Source: Eubacteriales bacterium (GTDB lineage Bacteria; Bacillota; Clostridia; Christensenellales; UMGS416). From it: a stretch of 6,436 nucleotides of DNA. Each line of letters starts with the position of its first letter. The stretch's first letter is position 1. Below, one piece after another: positions 1-4,822 of the stretch. Location: the NCBI GenBank assembly GCA_028709505.1, contig JAQVWW010000078.1, positions 1-6,436 of the forward strand, in the 5' to 3' direction. The notes beneath the pieces were generated by a model. It was not told the DNA's origin and searched no databases. It saw nothing but the letters and a program-made list of their open reading frames with translations. Position numbers and translations under genes: made by a program.

Positions 1-173
1 GGTGCGCATACGATTGCCGCGGTCTTTTTGGTCAAGTCCTTACGATGCCCTTCGACCACCAAACAGCGGCGTACATAGAGGTTCCAAACGGCGTCGCCGA
101 TGAAAGCCCATTGCCGCACGTCGGGAGGCAGCGCATCGCCGGCGGATAGCGTTGTGTTGTGTTGGTTGTCCAT
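1..173 (-). CDS. mrnC: Mini-ribonuclease III, N-terminal part (cut by left edge)
   Basis: The first 57 codons of a minus-strand gene run off the left edge with no stop. The protein begins MDNQHNTT and carries WAFIGDAVWNLYVRR (residues 22-36), the signature of Mini-III, a small RNase III-like enzyme without the dsRNA-binding domain. In Bacillus it trims 23S rRNA precursor ends. D27 in GDAV matches the conserved catalytic Asp of the family. A basic stretch, HRKDLTKKTAAIV (43-55), follows, like the family's LHKKA segment. The ATG at 173 is chosen because AGGA at 183-180 lies six bases upstream and the family usually starts about 20 residues before the GDAV motif. The frame stays open upstream to an ATG at 398, but that stretch has hairpin repeats and no ribosome binding site. 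Identity rests on motif recognition; the second half of the protein is not visible. Confidence 0.85.
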   Translation of the reverse strand, partial: MDNQHNTTLSAGDALPPDVRQWAFIGDAVWNLYVRRCLVVEGHRKDLTKKTAAIVCA

Positions 174-179
174 ATACCA

Positions 180-183
180 TCCT
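180..183 (-). promoter_or_regulatory. Ribosome binding site of mrnC
   Basis: AGGA sits six bases before the ATG at 173. It decides the start of mrnC, since the in-frame ATG at 398 has no purine-rich sequence in front of it (CACCCGCTG precedes it). Confidence 0.6.
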
Positions 184-191
184 GCTGTATC

Positions 192-230
192 CTGCACCCG
201 CCAAAATCTTGCTTTTGCCGGCGGGTGCGG
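192..230 (-). repeat. Inverted repeat (hairpin) in the mrnC leader, next to the ribosome binding site
   Basis: GCACCCGCC (194-202) and GGCGGGTGC (220-228) form a perfect 9-bp stem around a 17-base A/T-rich loop. One further C-G pair (192/230) lies beyond a mismatch. In the minus-strand transcript the hairpin ends about ten bases before the AGGA of mrnC. It has no U-tract, so it is not a terminator. It may stabilise the mRNA or affect ribosome loading; that is inference. Confidence 0.5.
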
Positions 231-244
231 CATTTGTACCATCG

Positions 245-321
245 ACGCGGCGCAACCGCCGCGTAGCGTGTGCCTATTACGGGCACAGCCGAGAGCGCGG
301 CGTAACCGCCGCGTAGCGTGT
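245..321 (-). repeat. Pair of GC-rich direct repeats, each a hairpin, with a third hairpin between them
   Basis: Two 26-base units at 246-271 and 296-321 match at 25 of 26 positions and are spaced 50 bases apart. Each begins with a self-complementary arm. In the first, ACGCGGCG (245-252) pairs with CGCCGCGT (257-264) around CAAC. In the second, CGCGGCG (296-302) pairs with CGCCGCG (307-313) around TAAC. Between them TGTGCC (269-274) pairs with GGCACA (282-287). The four-base loop differs at the single mismatched position while the stems are intact, as expected of a structured repeat. Because the arms are shared, the left arm of one unit can also pair with the right arm of the other. The array lies in the presumed mrnC leader. 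It could be a REP-like dispersed palindromic repeat or a structured leader; I do not recognise a named riboswitch or T-box. Confidence 0.65.
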
Positions 322-412
322 ACTCCAATTATCCCAGTGCTGGCGCGGCATGCTGTGGTTCGGTGTTTTTGGAACACGCCCGAAATGTCCGATTCCATCA
401 GCGGGTGAAAAC

Positions 413-421
413 ATTATACCA
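413..421 (-). promoter_or_regulatory. Extended -10 promoter element driving mrnC
   Basis: The minus strand reads TGGTATAAT, a perfect TATAAT with the TG of an extended -10. No good TTGACA lies 16-18 bases upstream, which extended -10 promoters tolerate. It sits between the terminator of the upstream operon and the mrnC leader, the expected place for a new promoter. Transcription would start near 405. Confidence 0.55.
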
Positions 422-458
422 TAAACGCCACATACCGCCCATCTTTTTTACCATCATA

Positions 459-483
459 AAAAGAGCGGAAAATCCGCCCTTTT
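459..483 (-). terminator. Intrinsic terminator closing the secA-to-oxidoreductase run
   Basis: On the minus strand, AAAAAGGGCGGA folds on TCCGCTCTTTTT around a TTT loop. The stem is about 11 bp with one G-U pair, and the 3' side is a T-run. It lies about 70 bases past the oxidoreductase stop. The symmetric A- and T-runs mean it could also work on the plus strand, where the G-U becomes an A-C mismatch. An upstream 7-bp stem at 490-510 precedes it in the same transcript. Confidence 0.8.
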
Positions 484-489
484 TATACA

Positions 490-510
490 TCGGCCGTAAG
501 CGCCGGCCGA
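490..510 (-). repeat. Small GC-rich hairpin before the terminator
   Basis: TCGGCCG (490-496) and CGGCCGA (504-510) pair perfectly around a 7-base loop. On the minus strand no T-run follows, so it is probably an accessory 3'-end stem lying between the oxidoreductase stop and the true terminator. Confidence 0.45.
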
Positions 511-551
511 AAAAGGTTTCAGTTTGCCTGCTACTTCGAATAAAGCGGCTG

Positions 552-1625
552 TTAGTCCACCGTCTTCCACTGACGGGACTGGGCGGAATCCACAGCGGCC
601 TTGAGCACCTTCTGGGCCTGCAGGCCATCGCTGAGCGTAGCCGACAGGCCGTCGGCCTTGCCCAGGCAGATGTCGGCAAAGCCCTGCATCTGATTGAGCT
701 TAAACTGCACCGGAACTTCCACCTGATGATAGGCATGGCTCATGCAGTCGGCTTCGCCGATGCACAGCTCCAGGCGATCCCAGCCGCCCTGCACCATGTC
801 GTCGTTATCCAGCAGATAGGTCAGTCCGCCCTTTTCGCCGTAGACTTCCACACGCTGGTGGTTGAAGCGGCCGGTGGCGTGGGAGCCGGTGACCATCGAT
901 ACGGGAATATCGCCTTCCAGGCGGCCGAAGATGTTGGCATAATCGTCGGTGCTGGCCATCGTGGGCACGCCGTCCTTATTGCGCATGCCGTTTATGATGC
1001 CGTAATCGGCGCAGACTTCTTTGACATCGCCTACCAGGAAGCGACACATGTCGTAGATATGCGCGCCCAGGTCGGCAATGACGCCGGCGCCGGCCTGCTC
1101 GATATCCGCCCGCCATCTCCAGGGTGCCAGCGGCTTATCATGGGTATAACGGCCCATGAAATACTGAATGTATACTTGACGAATTTTGCCCAGCTGGCCG
1201 GTGGCGATGATATGCTGCGCGTAGCGCATTGAGGGTTTAAAGCGGTAGGAGAAACACATCATGTTGACGACGCCCTTTTCGCGCGCGGCCTTCTCCACCC
1301 GTTCCACTTCTTCCACGTTTACGCCGGCGGGTTTTTCCACAGCGAAGGGCTTGCCGGCCTCGACGGCGGCCATGGCAATCTCCATATGAACGTTGTTGGG
1401 CGTCGCGATGGACACGATATCCACGTCGGGATCGGCCAGCAGATCTTTATAATTGGTATAGGTCTTGCTGATGCCAAAGCGTTCTGCCTTAACCTTGAGG
1501 TTTTCTTCATCGATGTCACAGAGCGCCACCAATTCCATATCGGGGCTGTTCAAAATACCGGGAATGTGTACGCCGGTGGCAATACCGCCTACGCCAATGA
1601 CGCCGATCTTCAGTTTTTTGCTCAT
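552..1625 (-). CDS. Gfo/Idh/MocA family NAD(P)-dependent oxidoreductase
   Basis: A 357-residue cytoplasmic enzyme of the family that oxidises or reduces sugars, inositols and related polyols. The N-terminal Rossmann fold has GVIGVGGIA (residues 8-16), an acidic strand end CDIDE (36-40) that favours NAD(H), and ATPNNVH (74-80). EKPAGVN (97-103) holds the catalytic-lysine motif EKP (K98). The C-terminal half carries GAGVIADLGAHIYD (179-192), whose D185 and H189 correspond to the conserved D-x-x-x-H active-site pair. Length and motif order are complete. The ATG at 1625 has GAGGG at 1637-1633, seven bases upstream. It is the last gene before the terminator, 54 bases after the amidase. No transporter, kinase or other sugar gene is beside it, so the substrate cannot be named; inositol 2-dehydrogenase and glucose-fructose oxidoreductase types are both possible. 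Confidence 0.92.
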   Translation of the reverse strand: MSKKLKIGVIGVGGIATGVHIPGILNSPDMELVALCDIDEENLKVKAERFGISKTYTNYKDLLADPDVDIVSIATPNNVHMEIAMAAVEAGKPFAVEKPAGVNVEEVERVEKAAREKGVVNMMCFSYRFKPSMRYAQHIIATGQLGKIRQVYIQYFMGRYTHDKPLAPWRWRADIEQAGAGVIADLGAHIYDMCRFLVGDVKEVCADYGIINGMRNKDGVPTMASTDDYANIFGRLEGDIPVSMVTGSHATGRFNHQRVEVYGEKGGLTYLLDNDDMVQGGWDRLELCIGEADCMSHAYHQVEVPVQFKLNQMQGFADICLGKADGLSATLSDGLQAQKVLKAAVDSAQSRQWKTVD

Positions 1626-1653
1626 TCCTCTTCCCTCTTTTCTGCGTATTTCA

Positions 1654-1671
1654 TTATGGGCTGCCCCATAA
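1654..1671 (-). repeat. Intergenic dyad ahead of the oxidoreductase
   Basis: TTATGGG (1654-1660) and CCCATAA (1665-1671) are perfect 7-base inverted arms around CTGC. The dyad lies 29-46 bases upstream of the oxidoreductase ATG and 9 bases after the amidase stop. No T-run follows on the minus strand, so it is not a normal terminator. The right arm includes CATAAT, a possible weak -10 with no recognisable -35. An operator or an mRNA processing/stability stem are both possible. Confidence 0.4.
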
Positions 1672-1679
1672 ATTTTATC

Positions 1680-2375
1680 CTACGAAATGCCTAAATACGT
1701 GTGCACGCCTTCTACGATACATTGCGCCATCTTGTCCTGATACTGCGCCTCCTGCAGGTTGGCCTCGTCGGTGGCGTTGGATAGGAAGCCGCACTCCACC
1801 AGCACCGCCGTGCATTTGGTCTCGCGCAGCATGTAGAAATCACCAGATTGGGGCTTACGCGTGTTATCGCCCTGCAGCGATGTGACGATGGCGGTTTGAA
1901 TATCCTGGGCCAGCTTTGCGCCTTTCTCGCTACCGTTCTGGTAAAACGTCTGGGCGCCGCCATATTGTCCGTCGTCGAAGAAGTTCATATGGATAGAGAT
2001 CAACAGATCCGAATCGTTTTCATTTACCGTGGCGGCACGTTGGCGCATATCCCGCTGCTTATAGGTGCCTTCGCCTTGGGCGTAGATAACGGTATCGTCC
2101 ACACGGGTCATAACGACGATGACGCCGGCATCTTGCAGCTGTTTTTGCAGCGCCGCAGCCACCTGCATGTTGAGCGTGGCTTCGAATACGCCGGTATGGC
2201 GGCCCTGGGTGCCCTGGTCCCGATCGCCATGGCCGGGATCCACGGCAATGACATACCCTTCCAGCGAAGAAGGAGAATTCACAACGATTTTAGTCGATGT
2301 GGTAACCGTCCCGTCTACGCATCCACTTAAGTATAAGGAATATAGAATCAGGATGCAACATAAGAATTTTCGCAT
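1680..2375 (-). CDS. N-acetylmuramoyl-L-alanine amidase, CwlD-like, lipoprotein
   Basis: A 231-residue Amidase_3 (zinc) enzyme that cleaves the amide bond between muramic acid and the stem peptide of peptidoglycan. The N-terminus MRKFLCCILILYSLY, followed by the lipobox L16-S17-G18-C19, marks a lipoprotein signal peptide, so the mature enzyme would be anchored on the outer face of the membrane at C19. Family residues are all present: zinc ligands H49 (DPGHGD), E65 (FEATLN) and H129 (SIHMN), and catalytic E194 (VLVECGFLSN). Length and the stretch around YMLRETKCTAVLVECGFLSN resemble CwlD, the germination-specific amidase that makes muramic delta-lactam in spore cortex; this subfamily call is inference. 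I chose the ATG at 2375 because GGGGG lies ten bases upstream and the signal peptide starts there. The in-frame ATG at 2402 has no ribosome binding site and falls in a hairpin. It follows tsaD by 77 bases. Confidence 0.9.
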   Translation of the reverse strand: MRKFLCCILILYSLYLSGCVDGTVTTSTKIVVNSPSSLEGYVIAVDPGHGDRDQGTQGRHTGVFEATLNMQVAAALQKQLQDAGVIVVMTRVDDTVIYAQGEGTYKQRDMRQRAATVNENDSDLLISIHMNFFDDGQYGGAQTFYQNGSEKGAKLAQDIQTAIVTSLQGDNTRKPQSGDFYMLRETKCTAVLVECGFLSNATDEANLQEAQYQDKMAQCIVEGVHTYLGIS

Positions 2376-2397
2376 AGAAACAGAACCCCCGTTTACA

Positions 2398-2417
2398 CAC
2401 ATATCAAAATATATGTG
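2398..2417 (-). repeat. A/T-rich hairpin in the tsaD-amidase gap
   Basis: CACATAT (2398-2404) and ATATGTG (2411-2417) pair perfectly around CAAAAT. It is strikingly A/T-rich in a GC-rich window. It lies just upstream of the chosen amidase start and overlaps the rejected ATG at 2402. It could belong to a promoter region or form a weak stem; no -35/-10 pair is convincing. Confidence 0.35.
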
Positions 2418-2452
2418 GGCATATTCGAGATTATCCGTACGGTTTCCTGCTG

Positions 2453-3457
2453 TTACAGCTCCAACGCCGGGTTGGCGTTGAGCGTGGCGTGGGCAAACTC
2501 CCCAGCGCAGTATTGCTCATAGGCCGCGGCGCCTATCATGGCGGCGTTATCGGTGCAATAGGCCATCTCGGGCAGCTGCAGTTGCCAGCTCCGCTGGGCG
2601 CACAGCTGCTGCATGCCGGCGCGCAGGCCGCTGTTGGCCGCCACGCCGCCGGCCAGCGCAATGCGTGTAAAGCCATGCTTTTCGGCAGCCAGGCGCGTCT
2701 TCTGGCACAGCACATCTACAATGGCGGCCTGTACCGAGGCACATAGGTCGGCCAAGTCTTCGTTGCCGTGCTTCTGCACGTGCGAAATCACCGCCGTTTT
2801 CATGCCGCTAAACGAAAAATCCAGATTATCCTGCCCCATCAGCGCCCGCGGGAAGGCATAGGCGGCGGGGTTGCCCCACCGGGCCAGCTCGTCCACGCTC
2901 TTTCCGCCGGGATACGGCAGGCCCAGTACACGGGCAATCTTATCGAACGCTTCGCCGGCGGCGTCGTCCACCGTGCCGCCCAGGTACGTGTATTGGCTCC
3001 AGCCCTCCACCGCCACCAGCTCCGTATGCCCGCCGGATACCACCAGACACAAAAACGGCGGCTCGAAGCCCGAAAGCCGATTGGCGGCTATGTGGCCCAT
3101 CATATGGTTGACACCGATGAGCGGTTTGCCGGCGGCCCAGGCCAGCCCTTTGGCATAGGATACACCCACCAGCAGCGCACCCACCAGCCCGGGGCCTTGG
3201 GTTACCGCGATGGCGTCCAGCTGTGCAACACTTATCCCCGCGTCGGACAATGCCTTTGCCACCACGGCCGAGATATGCTGCACATGTTGCCGGGAGGCAA
3301 TTTCAGGCACGACGCCGCCATACAGGCGGTGCGTGTCGATCTGCGTATGGATGACGCTGGACTGCACCGTATCGCCGTTGGCGACGACGGCGGCGGCAGT
3401 CTCGTCGCAGGAGGATTCGATGGCCAGTATGACGGCCGGCACCTTACAGCGACACAT
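2453..3457 (-). CDS. tsaD: tRNA N6-adenosine threonylcarbamoyltransferase TsaD
   Basis: TsaD transfers the threonylcarbamoyl group from TC-AMP to A37 of ANN-decoding tRNAs, forming t6A, together with TsaB and TsaE (neither is in this window). The 334-residue length is normal. Motifs of the Kae1/TsaD ASKHA fold appear in order: ILAIESSCDETAAAVV (10-25), GLVGALLVGVSYAKGLA (90-106), the metal-binding H118-x-x-x-H122 in NHMMGH, VSGGHTEL (140-147), DDAAGEAFDKIARVLGL (164-180), AGGVAANSGLR (269-279) and CTDNAAMIG (301-309), in which D303 is the expected third metal ligand. The ATG at 3457 lies 14 bases inside the upstream gene, with TAGG eight bases before it. A GTG at 3442 is a possible alternative that would drop MCRCK, but it has a poorer ribosome binding site. 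The overlap suggests translational coupling. Confidence 0.97.
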   Translation of the reverse strand: MCRCKVPAVILAIESSCDETAAAVVANGDTVQSSVIHTQIDTHRLYGGVVPEIASRQHVQHISAVVAKALSDAGISVAQLDAIAVTQGPGLVGALLVGVSYAKGLAWAAGKPLIGVNHMMGHIAANRLSGFEPPFLCLVVSGGHTELVAVEGWSQYTYLGGTVDDAAGEAFDKIARVLGLPYPGGKSVDELARWGNPAAYAFPRALMGQDNLDFSFSGMKTAVISHVQKHGNEDLADLCASVQAAIVDVLCQKTRLAAEKHGFTRIALAGGVAANSGLRAGMQQLCAQRSWQLQLPEMAYCTDNAAMIGAAAYEQYCAGEFAHATLNANPALEL

Positions 3458-4178
3458 TCTGCCGGCCTACCTTCTGACGTGTCTTGCCGTTCCGCAGCGA
3501 AAGGCCCGCCGCCAGGCCGGTCACCGCCAGCAGCATGCCGCCAAAGCGCAGCAGGATGGCCTGCGCCATGCCGCTGAAGAATTCTTCGGGGAACATCTGG
3601 ATAAGCACCTCATAGTTGGGATCCAGCAGCCACAGGTCGTTGGAAAACAGCATGTGGTGAAAGAAGGTAAAGGCGCCGGAAAAGTCCACCAGGCACCACA
3701 ACGCGTAGAGCAGCGCCAGCACGCCCAGCACGCCCAGCACGGCGTACCAGCACAATGCCCAACGGCGTATCCAGCGCCGCGCGCCGGTTATCACCATACT
3801 CAGCAGCGCCAGCACCGCCGCCACGGCCATCCCGTTGCGCAGCGCAAAGCCGGTTAAAAACAGCTGTTGCACGTCGACCATGTGGGCCACTTCGCGCTGG
3901 CCGAACACCGGACGCTGCTGGCCGTTTATCGTCGCCTGCATATCCAGCGCCGGGCGCTGCCCCTTTAAATAGGCCAGCATCTGATCGGTCACGTCCATCA
4001 ACTCGTCCATCGATATGCCGATATAGGCGGGGCGATCGTAAGTCTCGTAGGCCTGACGGTATCGTTGTAAATCAAAAGCCACGCCTTGTATGGCGGAAAA
4101 CAGCGCCATGACAAACACCGCCAGCGAAAACAGCACGCCGCCGGCGGTAGCCAAAAAGTTCTTTGCGCTATCGCTCAT
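3444..4178 (-). CDS. DUF1461 / TIGR01906 integral membrane protein
   Basis: A 244-residue protein of a conserved but uncharacterised membrane family. Four hydrophobic segments are visible, at about residues 11-33, 112-130, 141-163 and 203-226. A long polar loop after the first (about 34-110) contains HMVDV (99-103). A second conserved-looking loop runs from 173 to 201 with FSNDLWLLDP and MFPEEFF, the combination by which I place it in this family. The tail is basic (RNGKTRQKVGRQ), suggesting a cytoplasmic C-terminus. AAGGAG at 4190-4185 gives a strong ribosome binding site six bases before the ATG. The start overlaps the cyclase stop by 11 bases, and the end overlaps tsaD by 14. No enzymatic motif is evident and no function should be assigned from the neighbours alone. 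Confidence 0.85.
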   Translation of the reverse strand: MSDSAKNFLATAGGVLFSLAVFVMALFSAIQGVAFDLQRYRQAYETYDRPAYIGISMDELMDVTDQMLAYLKGQRPALDMQATINGQQRPVFGQREVAHMVDVQQLFLTGFALRNGMAVAAVLALLSMVITGARRWIRRWALCWYAVLGVLGVLALLYALWCLVDFSGAFTFFHHMLFSNDLWLLDPNYEVLIQMFPEEFFSGMAQAILLRFGGMLLAVTGLAAGLSLRNGKTRQKVGRQNVSL

Positions 4179-4821
4179 CCCATTCTCCTTTTTTGCGCAC
4201 CAGCGCCCGGGCCGGCGCGCCCTCCGCGTCCATAAGCTTTATGGGCAGGCATATCAACTGATACCAGCCCTCGTCCAGCCCGGTCAAATGCGCGTTCTCC
4301 AGAATAAAGCGGCTATCGTCAGCCAAAAAAAGCCGATGTGTCTCATCCTGCTGTTCGCCCACGGCAAAGGACGGCGCGTTGATGCCGATAAGGCGCACAC
4401 CGCGCTCTATCAGATACTGCGTCCCGTAGCGGGTCAGGCCGGCATAGCCGTCACGGTAGCCCGGCGCATGCCGCTCGTTACAGGTGCGCAGCAGCACGCG
4501 GATAGCGCCGCCAGGCAGGTTGACCAGCGCTTCGGGCCCCACCGCCTGCCCGTAGCGGCGCACGTCCAGCAGATAGGCGTCGCCCATTAGCAGCGCCAGC
4601 GGCGCTTCGTCGATGGACGCGCCGCCGGCGCGGTAGTGAAGCGGCGCGTCCATATGCGTGCCGAAGTGACTGCTCATCAAAACCGACGTCACGTTTGCCG
4701 CGCCGCCCTGGGCAATGGCCTGCTCTTGGCGCAGCGCAAACGGTACGTCGCCGGGCCAGGCGGCAATTTTATCGCCCAGGCCCAGCGTAATATCCACCCA
4801 TCGTGTTTCCAAACGGTCCAT
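4168..4821 (-). CDS. Cyclase family metal-dependent hydrolase, kynurenine formamidase-like
   Basis: A 217-residue member of the cyclase/KynB family (Pfam Cyclase). The signature H-x-G-T-H-x-D-x-P-x-H is complete as HFGTHMDAPLH (52-62), giving the metal ligands H52, H56 and D58 and the probable general base H62. H162 and E175, within THRLFLADDSRFILE, are candidates for the second metal site. GINAPS (146-151) and LICLPIKLMDAEGAPARALV (189-208) match the conserved C-terminal core. KynB hydrolyses N-formylkynurenine, but other members act on different amides or lactones, and no tryptophan-degradation gene is nearby, so the substrate is unknown. The ATG at 4821 is chosen: it falls one base after the prfB stop and leaves a family-typical length. 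The in-frame ATG at 4872 would add 17 unrelated residues inside prfB. Translation probably depends on prfB ribosomes, since only a weak GAG precedes the start. Confidence 0.88.
   Translation of the reverse strand: MDRLETRWVDITLGLGDKIAAWPGDVPFALRQEQAIAQGGAANVTSVLMSSHFGTHMDAPLHYRAGGASIDEAPLALLMGDAYLLDVRRYGQAVGPEALVNLPGGAIRVLLRTCNERHAPGYRDGYAGLTRYGTQYLIERGVRLIGINAPSFAVGEQQDETHRLFLADDSRFILENAHLTGLDEGWYQLICLPIKLMDAEGAPARALVRKKGEWDER
4185..4190 (-). promoter_or_regulatory. Ribosome binding site of the DUF1461 gene
   Basis: AAGGAG, six bases before the ATG at 4178, lies within the last codons of the cyclase gene (K-K-G-E-W). It is the strongest Shine-Dalgarno in the window and settles this start despite the 11-base overlap. 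Confidence 0.75.
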
Positions 4822-4822
4822 A

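Larger units (their letters stand above)
174..405 (-). promoter_or_regulatory. Long structured 5' leader of mrnC (presumed)
   Basis: The region between the extended -10 element and the mrnC start has no convincing gene. It holds at least four hairpins: the two repeat units, the TGTGCC/GGCACA stem, and the 9-bp stem near the ribosome binding site. GTGTT/AACAC around 363-377 could form a fifth, weaker one. The T-box consensus AGGGUGGNACCGCG and an anti-terminator/terminator pair with a U-run are absent. The mrnC frame happens to be open throughout (from ATG 398), but the encoded peptide is rich in Arg, Ala and Cys and reads through the repeats, so I treat it as non-coding. Confidence 0.4.

Noticed and set aside
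32..328. Closed minus-strand frames at the left end (32-328 and 40-255)
   Set aside because: They are off-frame readings of mrnC and its leader. The true mrnC frame is open to the window edge.
174..405. T-box or known riboswitch in the mrnC leader
   Set aside because: I found no T-box consensus, no U-tracted terminator/antiterminator pair and no recognisable aptamer motif; only simple GC-rich hairpins are visible.
318..1232. A 304-codon plus-strand open frame
   Set aside because: It lies mostly opposite the oxidoreductase, whose motifs are unmistakable. Its protein shows no family motif, and it starts in the repeat-bearing leader. It is a GC-driven antisense shadow.
2462..2480. 7-bp inverted repeat CAACGCC/GGCGTTG as a terminator after tsaD
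   Set aside because: It lies inside the last codons of tsaD (NANPAL) and no T-run follows on the minus strand, so it does not qualify as an intrinsic terminator.
2768..3577. A 269-codon plus-strand open frame
   Set aside because: It is antisense to tsaD and the end of the DUF1461 gene. It is rich in His, Arg and Gly without motifs, as expected for a shadow of a GC-rich gene.
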